The notes below the pieces were generated by a model that had not been told where the DNA came from, searched no databases, and saw nothing but the letters and a program-made list of their open reading frames with translations. Shown here one piece after another: positions 23,428-34,204 of a stretch of DNA of 64,000 nt. The position numbers were made by a program, and so were the translations under genes. How positions within the stretch are numbered: position 1 is the first letter of the stretch; each line of letters opens with the position of its first letter. Source of the stretch: Metellina segmentata (taxonomy: Eukaryota; Arthropoda; Arachnida; Araneae; Tetragnathidae); contig OX375876.1 of the NCBI GenBank assembly GCA_947359465.1, positions 84,590,359 through 84,654,358 on the forward strand, in the 5' to 3' direction.

Positions 23428-24189
23428 TAGGGATGCGACATCGATAGCAAAACATCGATGTTCAAAATTAAAACATCGATGTTGGTAATACATCGACCCA
23501 AAAACATCGATGTTTTTAAACATCGGTGTTTTTAAAATTCAGTGTATTTAAACTTTTTCCCACATTTTTTAAAACTAGTTTAGCAACTTGTGATGCTACA
23601 TCGACAGCAAAGCATCGATGTTGATAATACATCGCCCCCAAACCATCGATGTTTTTAAAATTCAGTGTATTTAAACTTTTTTCATCATTTCTTAAAACTT
23701 TTTACCAACTATTGATGCGACATCGACAGCAAAACATCGATGTTCAAAATTAAAACAACGATGTGGATAATACATCGCCCCCAAACCATCGATGTTTTTA
23801 AAATTCAGTGTATTTAAACTTGTTTCCCCCATTTCTTAAAACTGGTTTAGCAACTAGTGATGCGACATCGGCTCCAATACATCGATGTTTTTTCTAAAAC
23901 ATCAGTGTTTTGAAAACATCGACATCGATGTCGCATCCCTTCTTTTCAGACCCTTCACCCCTGGTCACTTTGGTCTAAAAGTATGTTCAAATTGCTGATT
24001 ATAAAAATAATGCTACTTGGTTATTTTTAAAATTTTTATAACGGTACTTTTTTCATTTAAAAATAAAACATCGACAACGTAAAAACATCGACACGTATAA
24101 ACATCGATGTTACCAAAACATCGACCGAAATACATTGATGTTAAATACATCGATGTTTTGAAAACATCGACATGGATGTCGCATCCCTA
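23428..24189. mobile_element. hAT-type miniature element rich in ACATCGATGT palindromes, copy 1
   Basis: The ends are TAGGGATGCGACATC and its inverse GATGTCGCATCCCTA. An exact 8-bp target-site duplication, CTACCTAC, lies at 23420-23427 and 24190-24197; 8 bp is diagnostic of the hAT superfamily. The interior has three to four imperfect tandem units of about 120-160 bp, each carrying ACATCGATGT palindromes separated by TTTAAAATTCAGTGTATTTAAAC. Subterminal arrays of short motifs are typical hAT transposase binding sites. A third terminus-like motif, GATGTCGCATCCCT, ends at 23940, inside the element. There is no transposase, so it depends on an autonomous relative. The perfect duplication suggests a relatively recent insertion. 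Confidence 0.85.
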
Positions 24190-24197
24190 CTACCTAC

Positions 24198-24956
24198 GCG
24201 TGCTCCAATTCATGGTGTTTTATTCCATGCTAACTAGTATGTGGCCACCACATAAAACTATACTACATACAATTCAGCTTAAGTTATTCATCCCACGAGA
24301 TTTTTCAGCTCCGTATTCTTCCTCACACAGGATATCTTCGGAACTTCACTTCCTGACTGATGAGAGCGAAACTTATAGAGGCGATAATCACTTGCAGTAC
24401 GTGAAAGCGACCTTGACTTGCGGAGCTCTGCCATGCGTGCAGAGCGAGCTACGCAACACGAATACACAAATAAGATGAGTTGTTTTCAGGCGTTGAGTTT
24501 TGTCTGATCACGCTGAGAAAGTCACATTACGTGATTGGACCTGATATTAGACCCTGTAATTATTCATACCGGAACAGTTTAACTAAAGCAGAATTTTTAA
24601 TGAGCTAGTTTACCCCTAATCATGTTAGTGGAAAGAGTTTCCCGTTTAGTATACACGTTTCTGGGGGATAAGGATAATTACTTTACAAAAACAATTGAGA
24701 AATTGATTCTGAGCCCTCTATCAGTCTCGGAATTTAAATCGAATACTTGTCTAGTTGTATCTTCCATGATGTTTGTTTGATTTTTTTTTAAGGAAAATTA
24801 ATTTACACCAAACAATTTCTTTGTGAGTTCTGCAAATTTAATTTTCTTTTATGGAGTTTGCTGAAATTAAGATGTTTTTCGCAAATTAAATTTGTTTTGT
24901 GGCATTGTTGGACCATCCGCTAAACGTAAATACAATTTGCGATACTAATAAATGAA
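24198..24956. other. Unassigned stretch with one strong hairpin
   Basis: 24200-24530 has higher GC than average. At about 24427-24447 GCTCTGC and GCAGAGC form a 7-bp stem with a 7-base loop. A frame beginning in the hAT element and running to 24478 has no recognisable domain. 24540-24950 is AT-rich. Confidence 0.35.
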
Positions 24957-24957
24957 A

Positions 24958-25609
24958 CTAGGGGGCCTGCCCCCTGCTCGCTGACGCTCGCCAACCCCCG
25001 GAGGATTGCTTCGCAATCCTCATTGGTTCGCTGCGCGAACCTATGCTCGCTTCGCTCGCCTCAATGAAGACATGTGTTCTAGCAGAAGAGATTGTTTACA
25101 AAATATATTACCAAAAAAATGTTTTTCAAATCTAAATTTGCTGTATTACAGAAAAAATATATACAGTATCTCTAAAATCAGAATTCAAATGAAAACTTTG
25201 TGCAAATTTTGACTCGAAATGTGAGCGTTGCTTTGGAAATTGAATACCCAGCATGTTGTTTGTGTGTACATTTTCCTAGCACTCAAACGACCCACACTTT
25301 TTCATTGAGTTTGTTGCCGAAAGTTGTAGTGCAAGCGTCTTGTTGAACTATAATTGTTGGCCCTGAAAAGGACCGTTTTTTAAATGGCCCTGAAAAGATC
25401 CTCCGCTTTCTTTGATTTCTATTATAAACTAACTGCAACAGCTCATTAAAATTTCCTCTTTTTTTTCAATAAAATTTCATCCGATAACGCTATAAATTCA
25501 ATCGATGCGCGAGACTTCGCGATAAACAAACAATCGTACAGTGTTGCCAAAACGCGTTTACAAATAACGTCTTTTTTGCGTGCCACGTAAGAGAATTATA
25601 TATATAGAT
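24958..25609 (+). mobile_element. Hairpin-rich dispersed element, copy B
   Basis: The head CTAGGGGGCCTGCCCCCTG is followed by hairpins GGATTGC/GCAATCC, GGTTCGC/GCGAACC and a GCTCGCTTCGCTCGC palindrome. The body, about 25075-25580, is shared almost base for base with copy C (32.7-33.3 kb) but not with copy A. It ends TATATATATAGAT near 25609. On the minus strand two histone-type stem-loops occur in its middle (25360-25375 and 25386-25401). No protein is encoded. A terminal AT microsatellite tail suggests retroposition, but no convincing target-site duplication could be placed. Confidence 0.6.
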
Positions 25610-25711
25610 GGTAGGTGAAATCTGTCACGAACATTGTTGAGTGTCCTCGTTATTATATTCAAGACACCAGGTAACGGTGAAAGTTGTTAAAGATACCCAT
25701 GAGATCCTTAA

Positions 25712-26176
25712 CCCCTTGGGTACATTTGACGACTGAGACACGTCATGCACTTGTTTTGCCTAAGTTACGGATTACGAGTCTGATTCGTCATTCAAATTAA
25801 ACATGTACATTCTTGTTCATGGCAAGAGTGATTGGTGGAACGGGACTCTACTTTAATCAAATTATTCAATCGTTCTCTACAAAAATACACTTTATTTAAT
25901 CTGACTCCGTACATAGAAATATTTACACGACTGCGTTATCAGACATTATTTTTTTGGAATGAACGAGGAGATCAGAAGCTGTGCGATCTCTCTCGTACTG
26001 TTGCCATTCTTATCAAACGAAATTATACGAAAATATAACAGTAACTAGTGTGCAAACGATAATACGAAAATACAGCAGTAACTAATATGCAAACCATAAT
26101 TCGAACATATAGCAGTAACTAATGTGCAAACGATAATCCGAAATACTTTTTTTCAAATAAATCTGTACCCAAGGGG
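25712..26176. mobile_element. piggyBac-type miniature element
   Basis: The ends are CCCCTTGGGTACA and its exact inverse TGTACCCAAGGGG, 13 bp each. TTAA lies immediately outside both (25708-25711 and 26177-26180). TTAA duplication with short ends beginning CCC is the piggyBac signature. The element is only 465 bp long with no transposase, so it is a MITE. Its right part holds a 37-bp tandem repeat (separate entry). The perfect terminal match suggests it is not very old. Confidence 0.85.
26036..26148 (+). repeat. 37-38-bp tandem repeat, three copies, inside the piggyBac element
   Basis: AGCAGTAACTAATGTGCAAA, then CGATAAT, then CGAAAATA recurs at 26036, 26073 and 26111 with a few substitutions. 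It is internal to the right part of the miniature element and could be a subterminal protein-binding array or a minisatellite expansion. Confidence 0.85.
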
Positions 26177-26180
26177 TTAA

Positions 26181-26544
26181 TAAATAAACTATCTCTATTA
26201 CAAAAAAAGGATACTGTAATACACTGTTCGTCAATTTTAACTGACTTCAGTAGGAAAATATTCTGCCTTGATTATCTTCGTAGTTAAATGCTGTCGCATT
26301 GAAAAGGATCACATATTTATTTCTTACTTACATGAAAAATATTATAGATTTAATTTGTATGTGACTTATAATGTCAATTTTTTATTAAATCATATGAATT
26401 TTTCATTTTAGAATAAATCCGTACTAAGCCAAAATTTAACACCCAAGCAAAAATACACCATCCAATAAAATTATAAATAGAATTCAAATAAAATACACAA
26501 TATATACACTCTATAACAAAAAAATCGACGCACAAAGACGGAGT
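26181..26544. other. AT-rich spacer with a possible Tc1 left end
   Basis: 26181-26490 shows nothing. CTATAACAAAAAAATCGACG at about 26511-26530 resembles the left end of some Tc1 elements and lies just before the Tc1 relic. Its inverse could not be found to the right, so it stays a suggestion. Confidence 0.3.
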
Positions 26545-27150
26545 TGTCTAGGGATTGTGCTGTTCTGGATCAACTTGAAATGGTGCTGACTGGGGACGTA
26601 GTGACGAGTCCCGTTTCCAACTGTGTCCCGATGATAACTGCAGGCGTGTCTGGAGACGTCCGGGACAGCGTGGGGATACTGCCCTTACTATCGCACACCA
26701 TACATGGCCACAACAAAGCGTTTCGGTCTGGGGTGTCATCTCCTTCGAAAGCCGGACCCCTTTCGTGGTTATTTCTGGCACACTTACAGCACAGCGGTAC
26801 GTAGACGATATTCTACGACCCGTTGTGTTACCGTTCCTTTTGCGACAACCGGCCTTACTTGTCAACAAGATAATGCCCGATCGCACACGGCACGTGTTGC
26901 TATGAATTGTCTTAAAACTTTCCCAACACTTCCTTGGCCAGCTAAGTTTCCTGGTCACTCTCCCAGAGAACACATTTGGGACGTTATGGGAAGGCGATTG
27001 CAACTATCCCGGAATGTTTACCATTTACCTCGACAGTTGGAGACGATTTGGCAAGAAATTCCGCCGGACACCATCCGGAAATTTTTTCAGTCTATGACAC
27101 TCCGGGTGACAGCTTGCATCCAGGCCAGAGGTGGACTTACGGCTTATTGA
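26545..27150 (+). pseudogene. Tc1-type transposase relic, C-terminal two thirds
   Basis: The helix-turn-helix half is absent. From 26588 the frame reads DWGRSDESRFQL (first catalytic Asp), VWRRPGQRG, SVSVWGVISF and LTAQRYVDDILRPVV. It then shifts frame near 26855 to CQQDNARSHTARV (second Asp) and LPWPAKF...PREHIWDVMGRRL, where the third residue Glu lies 33 positions after the Asp. Two residues fewer than the usual DD34E spacing means a small deletion. The end, MTLRVTACIQARGG, is typical of Tc1 transposases and stops at 27148-27150. With no N-terminus, a frameshift and a catalytic-core deletion it is non-functional. The region is much richer in GC than its flanks. Confidence 0.8.
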
Positions 27151-27189
27151 CTTCCTGCCTTTGTAACGGTCAAACTCTGAAATAAATCA

Positions 27190-29514
27190 TTCAATCATTC
27201 TGAAATTTTAATCGTATGTTTTTCTATGTATGTTATTCATATCCACCAATTTTTATTGCAATCGGACAACTCCTTCGTGGTTCGTCGAATAATTTGTTAT
27301 AGGGTATATATTCAAATGAACTCCAGGAAAGCCATCTGACATAATGAAGCCAATAGTACATTTTTGAACTGTTGTTAATCTCGATAAGAGAAAACCAATT
27401 CCATTGAACGAATAAAAGGCAAACAACTTCATTGCAATTGGAAATCGAAAGGATAACATCACGCTGGACAAGAAATAATACCATCTGCTCATACGCTCTC
27501 CTCTCGCAGATCCGAAAAGCGAAGATTGAATTGCGACGCTAACAATACGGGAGCAAAAAGATTTCACGGTATAAGTAAGCAACAGTCATCGCGATACCTT
27601 ATTAATAACGATAAGGATCCCTGGAGGCACCGTTACACGTCACAGACGATAGCCGGTAAAGTGGGCCTTTGGCTATCTTACCAATTCTTTCTGGCTCATC
27701 CCGAAACAAGTATTCTGGACACTTTGGCCTTTTTTCTCTCTAGTGAGTATGTACACTGGATGGAGCAGAAAAGTCTTTTGAATAACGAGTAGCTTGCGGC
27801 TTATTTCTGATCTTCCCTTAGAAATTGCTATTCTCCTCAGTCCTCTCTTCCACCGTCCCTGCTTGACAGACGGGAACGTACTATTTCCTGGTGGTTCTTC
27901 ATTTCTGTGAGTGCGGCCAATGCAAAGGCGATTATTCTCGTTTTGTTTGTTGTGATTAGTGCAGGGGAATATTTCCTAACTTTATCTCGTAGGGACTGGG
28001 GCATCTTTTGTTTGTTGCCGTTTCATATTTAAAGGAGATTAAAATGCGAAAAGGAAAGGGGTCCCTGTGAAAGCATTCCGACTCATTGTGAGTGTTTCTA
28101 TGCAGGTTCCATTGGATGAACCTTAATTTAGCTAATTCCTTTAATTAATCATATTAATAAGTCTCAACGATGATGAGTACTAGTCAACTATATAACAAAG
28201 AGCAACGAATAATTTTATTCGCGATCCTGAGTTCATATCGCTATTTTCTTGCAATGGTAGTCACAGTTCGAGAACCGACTTTTGTTTCTTTAATTTTGTT
28301 CCTTTGATGCGTTTATCTGTTTTTGACACCTTACAGAGTGATTATTAGTTGTTAGTAAAGGCAGAGTGATTATATAGTTGATATTATTTGATTCTACAAG
28401 CCTCGGGATAAAACATGATACGTTAAACTAAAAATATTCATAAATTGTTTTCTAAAGAAAAACGAGCGGAGCTTTTTGGCTTAAAGGAACGCACTTTCAG
28501 ATAGGTAAATCACTCCGTTTAATATTCATACTTTACCCTTATGGATTTACCCCTTATTACCATTTCTCTCTTCACTTTTACGATCTCGCCAAAATAACAA
28601 AAAAAAAGAGACAACCTCCGATGATATGTTCAATCAGACTTAAGTTCAATCCTATTATGTTAAAAAATATATGAATAAAATCAGTTCACAGGCAACATGT
28701 TCCAACTTCACTTCGCTCGGAACTTTTTCAGTGCTCTGGAACAATCTCTCTATGAAGACAAATTACAAACTATGAATGATAGCTGTTGCTGACATGACTG
28801 AACGCCGGTTTAGAGAGTGTCAAATTACTCTTCTTTCTCAATCCGCCGTCCACTTTATTACTCACTTAACAAAGCTGTGCCTTTTAAGGCATCACCACCC
28901 TCCCTCTTCTCTTTAAATGTCTGTCCGTGCAGGGGCGGAGATCCTATATTCCAAGAAATCCAACTGGCATCCCTCTCCTTTCCCTGGTGGGTGGGAGCCA
29001 GTATCGAAGTGTAATCCCTTCCATCATGAACGGATTCCTTTTCAATCGAGAGAAGGCCGGCTAGCCCCTCGATATCTGCAATCGATGCATCGCCCATGCA
29101 TCAATGCCATCCGCCGGCTGATAGGGTTCTGCTGGAGGATTCTATTGTCTCTGTGGGATTCCCTTTGCACACACATTATCGACGATAGACTCCGGGCTTT
29201 CCTATGCAGCGTGGTTGTTGTTTGCTTTGGAAAATGACTTAACTGCACAAAGGGACGAGCAGAGAAATAAATAGCTTTAAATTTTAAATGCAATGAGACG
29301 AATAAAATGTTGCTCGTTAACTTTGGCTTCCTAAGGATTGTCGTCCAACGAATGGGGACCACAACAGACTCAATCCCTTCTCTTTTTTTTTAATCCAAGA
29401 GTTGAAGGTGGTCCTTTTGCAAAATTATGATAGTACAAGATTCACAAAATATTAGTTAATATTTTATTTTAAATGATATAATAATCGAAATATCTTAGGG
29501 GAGGGAAAAGGAAT
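27190..29514. other. Unassigned stretch, two GC-richer patches
   Basis: 27230-27830 and 28800-29370 are richer in GC and have overlapping open frames of 65-109 residues on both strands, none recognised. 28100-28700 is AT-rich. I found no terminal repeats, Pol III boxes or tandem units. The patches could be pieces of unlisted repeats or untranslated exons. Confidence 0.35.
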
Positions 29515-29875
29515 CGAAAGGGATTTTCAGTGTAAAAACGCCAAACATGCCGGACGGAAGGCGAAGATTTTACTTCCTGTAATCCAAATGGCTCTAGCTT
29601 GATGCATATTGGGTTCACCTTAAAATGTTGTTTATTGCTATTTTGGTCATGTTTGGCGATTCATTTAATTGACGTTGACCAATGAACAATCATATATCAT
29701 TTCGAAATCCATCCTTTGGAATTTTCGTTGGTGTGACTTGCTGAAATCATATTAAAGAAAATAAAAACAATTCAAATGACGTCATATCGGGAATACGTAC
29801 AGGATTAACGCTTCATCCCAAAATCTCTATTGCTACCTACATTTAGCTTGACAAAAAGAGTCTCTCATACACAGA
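29515..29875 (+). repeat. Dispersed repeat family F, copy 3
   Basis: This copy starts GAAAGGGATTTTCAGTGTAA and has an ATGGCTCTAGCTTGATGCAT block matching copy 2. It then shows TGACTTGCTGAAATCATATT, ATGACGTCATATCGGGAATA and ACATTTAGCTTGACAAAAAG. Order and orientation agree with copy 1. It has no coding capacity. Confidence 0.55.
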
Positions 29876-29947
29876 TTTCGCTTGTCAACAACGATAACTC
29901 TCTATAAGCATTCTCATCAATGTTAAAATTAATGTTGCTTTGCATGA

Positions 29948-30040
29948 ACAGCTTTTAGCTAGCACAATACAGCTTTTAGCCAGCATAATACAGCTTTTAG
30001 CCAGTATAATACAGCTTTTAGCCAGCATAATACAGCTTTA
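29948..30040 (+). repeat. 21-bp tandem repeat, about 4.4 copies
   Basis: The unit ACAGCTTTTAGCCAGCATAAT repeats head to tail with single-base changes in units 1 and 3. The period is divisible by three but the frame is not part of a longer coding region. Confidence 0.93.
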
Positions 30041-30602
30041 TAGCCTTTGACGTATGACTAGATATTTATGCATATTCACATCACAACTGACTTAACAATA
30101 TAGGCTACAAAAAATTAACTCACGTTTCTAGAGTTATTGTAATTTATTGAAGTGGTTAGAATTTAATTCCGTTTCTTATTACAAAAGGATATATTTGAGT
30201 GACTGGAAACGAACTTTTTAACACCTGTCTTCCCCTATTAATTCTTCAAGCAAAAATTTTAACCTGTCATACTCTTTTGAGCCGTATGTTAGATTCGCAG
30301 AAATGTCCCTTATAGTGTTTTATGGATTGCCTTTCTGCTTCGCGAAGTATTGGATAATCGAACGAAGGTAATATTTCAGTGACCTACATATATCATTTTG
30401 TTGTTGAGAATGTTTCGATTGCTGTCCAACGTTATCTGTTAACAGATCGTGTATTCTAGACTCTGAAAGAAACTGTCGAGATTCACATTGAGTCTGAAGG
30501 AAATCTAATACATATTTTCATTTGGAAGTTCTTTAAGTGGTGTATTTTACAATGTTCCATAAGTGTATAATAATAATGTTCCATAAGTGCAATATAATAA
30601 TA

Positions 30603-30850
30603 AGTAAAAATAACGCACTAGGTAACTCTCGAAGAACTTCTGAATCTGAAAGTGGTACAAACAGGGCCAATCCATTGTGTAAACGGACTTGGTTTCTCGT
30701 TATACGGTCGCTTTTTTGCTACACGAGGGTAATTAGATCGATACCTACAGCTTAAAAGGGATTTCGTACCACCGAAAAATCTATATCCTGGCCTGGATTT
30801 AAATCTTCTACCTATCGAACTGAAACTCAAGCTAACCAGTTAGCTATAAG
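30603..30850 (-). mobile_element. tRNA-derived SINE on the minus strand
   Basis: Read from about 30850 on the minus strand, TAGCTAACTGGTTAGCTTGA fits the D-arm and A box of a tRNA. A TTCAGTTCGATAGGTAGAAG and TTTAAATCC stretch follows, with only a weak B box. The body runs about 180 bp to a tail of TTATTTTTACTTATTATTAT at about 30600. The frame at 30618-30830 is inside this element and is not a gene. No target-site duplication was found, so the ends are approximate. Confidence 0.55.
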
Positions 30851-32653
30851 GCTGGAATGGTAAATACTGGAAAGACCGAGAACAGTTTTTTGCCAAAAGA
30901 TATTTTTCGCAGGTCGAGCATCTGTTCCTTTCTTCGCCGTTAATTTATTTCCTCAAACCAAATTTAAATTTTAGGCCAAACCTGGTGTTTCAAAACTCTA
31001 AGTACAAGCTGTAACGGGATGTTCTGGCGATCGCTGTTCGGAATCGCAGCAGTTGGGCAATTTATATTTTAATCCGTGTTTTGATGTCCGGCGTGTGTTA
31101 CTGTTGGTGCTCGCAACCTACTTCCATACCTGTAAGGGTACTATTACTTCAAAGCTGTAAAATTAGGGTTGGTAAAAATGTTACTCTCTAACTTGCTGTT
31201 TTTCATTTGTGTACCTTAATGAACCCTCTAGTAGTACAGCAATTTTCAACCGGTTTGCCGTGACACACTCATTGGAACGAATGGTGAGACTATAAAATTT
31301 ATTTCATTTCAACGGTTTAGTTTTGAACTTTTGACACTTGTGTTCACAAATATTTTCAAGTAATACTCGAATTGTTAACAACCGTATAAATTGTTTTGAG
31401 TGTTTTATATTGCAAAGGGTTATAAAGAGTTTCAAGGTTTTTAAAAGCCACTTAGGAGCTTAAAGGTAAGTAATTACTATAATTTTTTATAGATCAATCA
31501 GAATTGTATCTATTTTTCCGAAACATTGACTAAACACATATATTTTTGTGTGTGCCGTAGAGTTAAGTACTTAATTGATGTTTGAAATGAGATGAAGAAT
31601 GTCGAAAATCTCTGTTCTGGCTAATGAGGGTATTCATTCCTAAGTTAGCTGTGTTGTCCTCGGATCTTTCCTTTCGGGTTCGACCACCACCAATGTGATG
31701 CTCCAGTGCAACTTTAATTAAAATACCTTACTTATCTATATACCCTAAGTGAGCTCGTTTTAATTTTGTGTTCCCTATATCTCCTTTAGAAAAATTTAGG
31801 AAGTTTTGAAACACCTTATGTAACAAACAAATTAAAAATAGGCTGAGCATAAACTTTCATAATGATAAAACGCGCGACTAGCTTTGTTCTCAGATATTTC
31901 TTTCACTGTGTGATACAATCTCTCTACAAGAAAAGAAAATATTTGCTGGAAACCTCCAGGTTATTTAAATGAGAAAGAGGGAAAAACGTAAAAATCGAAT
32001 TTCCTCCTCGGCTTTGTTTTTGTTTTGAGTCTGAGTGTAATGATGCCAAAGCGACTTTGGGCTTTTTATCGCTTTCAAAATCGAATCCTCCGCGAATGTT
32101 GGCTTCGTTACAGCTTCTGCGTGAATGAAGGAATCGAAAAGATGTTGCTTTAATGCTCTTTCAGTTGTTTTTGTGAATTAACGCTGCTCGTCTTCTGCGG
32201 GGCTATGCTGGCAATAAAAAAAGGAGGTACAGCACTCAGATAAGGCAGCAGCGGTAGCTTAGAAGTCAAAGCATGGATTTGGAAAATCTTTCCCATTTAG
32301 CTATCACGTATCAAAGAATAAAATGTGGGGTGGAAGCACTTATGTGTCGTGTTTCGCCGTCTTTAATGCATGGAAATACGTTTTTAGTGATACAATAATT
32401 TTATTTCAATTATTCTCATAAAAGTATGTTTTTATGAGTGTTATTCAATAACCAACAATTCAATACGCACGCTTTGTGTTATTTTCATTTATGACGTATG
32501 TGCCTGTCCTCGCTACTGTGTCGTCGTTTAGGTTATTGACAGAGCATAATTGCCTGGCCAAACATTATCTATGACATCCCGAAAAGTGTCCTATGCAGTG
32601 GACGGCTGACATGAACTGTGACCTTTTGGAATGTTAGATTTTTACAGGGAACT
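30851..32653. other. Non-coding stretch with a SINE fragment
   Basis: 31650-31725 holds GTTGTCCTCGGATCTTTCC and AATTAAAATACC, matching the 3' part of the SINE at 11.25 kb; it is a fragment with no head. 31220-31290 contains a GGTTTGCCGTGACACAC motif that also appears in altered form at 47.2 kb. The rest shows nothing recognisable. Confidence 0.4.
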
Positions 32654-33280
32654 AGGGGGCCCGTCTCCTGCTCGCTAACGCACGAAAACCCCCGGAGGAT
32701 TGCTTCGCTGTGCGAATCTATGCTCATTTCGCTCGCATCAATGAAGACATGTGTCCTAGCAGAAGAAATTGTTTACAAAATATGAGATACCAAAAAAAAA
32801 ATGTTTTAAAATCTAAATTTGCTGTATTACAGAAATATATATATATACAGTACCTCTAAAATCAGAATTCAAATGAAAACTTTGAGCAAATTTTGACTTG
32901 AAATGTGAGCGCTGCTTTGGAAATTGAATACCCAGCATGTTGTTTGTGTGTACTTTTCCCCAGCACTCGAACCACACACACTTTTTCATTGAGTTTGTTG
33001 CAGAAAGTTGTAGTGCAAGCGTCTTGTTGAACTATAATTGTTGGCCCTGTAAAGGACCGTTTTTTAAATAGCCCTGAAAAGATCATCCGCTTTCTTTGAC
33101 TTCTTTTTTAAACTGCAACAGCTCAACTAAAATTCTTTTTTTTATAATAAAATTTCACCCGATTAAGCTATAAATTCAATTGATGCGATGTGGTAAACAA
33201 GCAATCGTACAATGTTGCCAAAACGCGTTAAGAACTAACGTCTTTTTTGCGTGCCACGTAAGAGAATTATATATTTTTAG
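32654..33280 (+). mobile_element. Hairpin-rich dispersed element, copy C
   Basis: The head CTAGGGGGCCCGTCTCCTGC is a decayed form of that of copy B, and several hairpins are broken. From AATGAAGACATGTGT onward the body follows copy B closely to GCGTGCCACGTAAGAGAATT and a shortened AT tail. One histone-type stem-loop remains on the minus strand (33043-33058); the second has degenerated. The frame on the minus strand at 32862-33086 is not conserved in B and is not a gene. Confidence 0.6.
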
Positions 33281-34204
33281 AAGGGCGTTAACTCACGCTA
33301 TTGGAAGGCTCTGGAACTTTTTTGAAGCAACTCGAATCTTTATATTTTTTCAACCTTTCTTTTGTTCTAGGTGAATGTCATTTGTTCCATTGTGAATTCT
33401 TCTGTAAGCACTTAATTAAAGTTCTATGAAAAGTAAATGCTTAGTCACATTTACAACTTTCAACCTTGAAAATTACTCAAGAAGTAAAATTTTAAACCAG
33501 CACTCACGAAAACCCCTCCGTCACACGCCTGGTACGACAGAAAATCTCCTGGTGGTGCCCTTAATGTCAAAGGCGACAGAGGGATGCAGACCACCATTTG
33601 CAGATTTGTTAGTGGACACTTAAAGTGTCTTACTTTTATCCAGGGGGAAAAAATCATATCCTATCTGCTCCAAATTCAATTCTGAGGAAGGCTCTCCTGC
33701 CCATCAGTGATCTTTCAAATTATCTGGGGCTTGTCAAGGAAGATATCTATAGCAACCCTTTGCTTGTTTTTGACTTCATCGTGAATTTTGGTCTCTTGGA
33801 CCTGGTATAACCACCGGCTAAACCTGGTGGAATAAGTCAAACACACAGACTGCAATTTTTATTTAAGGTATACGGGGGATGAATTGGGATTAAAAATATC
33901 GATACTTTTTTTCATCAATCATGCTTATTAAACATTCAAATACTGATATCCGGGACAGTGATTGTGTTAGATGTGTAGTATCTGTAATTTATTAACCTGA
34001 AGAGGAAAACAACACCTAGATAAAACTATAATAGATAATGAAAACATTTAAACTATGCATTAGTAGTTAACTCTAAGTTCTATTTCATCATATATCATAC
34101 TGTTACAATGTCCCCAGCATACAAATACTACTGATTAAAAGAATAGTTAAAGAGATAGTTTTTTGAATATTTACTTCGCACTACGGGCTATTACAGCACT
34201 ACAA
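33281..34204. other. Unassigned stretch
   Basis: 33490-33840 is richer in GC and has two adjacent open frames (33426-33623 and 33625-33810) that do not match anything I know. A CCAGG...CCTGG palindromic tendency occurs near 33800. It has the look of an old dispersed repeat but no second copy is in the window. Confidence 0.3.

Noticed and set aside
23428..24189. Regularly repeated ATCGATG blocks as a CRISPR-like array
   Set aside because: Repeats are palindromic and irregularly spaced, spacers are themselves repeated, and hAT ends with 8-bp duplications explain the structure.
24107..24478. 123-residue open frame
   Set aside because: It starts within the hAT palindrome array and crosses the element border and target-site duplication into unrelated flank.
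26511..27225. A complete Tc1 element with both ends around the 26.5-kb relic
   Set aside because: Only a left-end-like stretch is visible; no convincing inverse occurs after the pseudogene.
28858..29362. Overlapping frames of 79 and 106 residues on the minus strand
   Set aside because: No domain, start context, splice signal or second copy supports them; the patch is described as unassigned.
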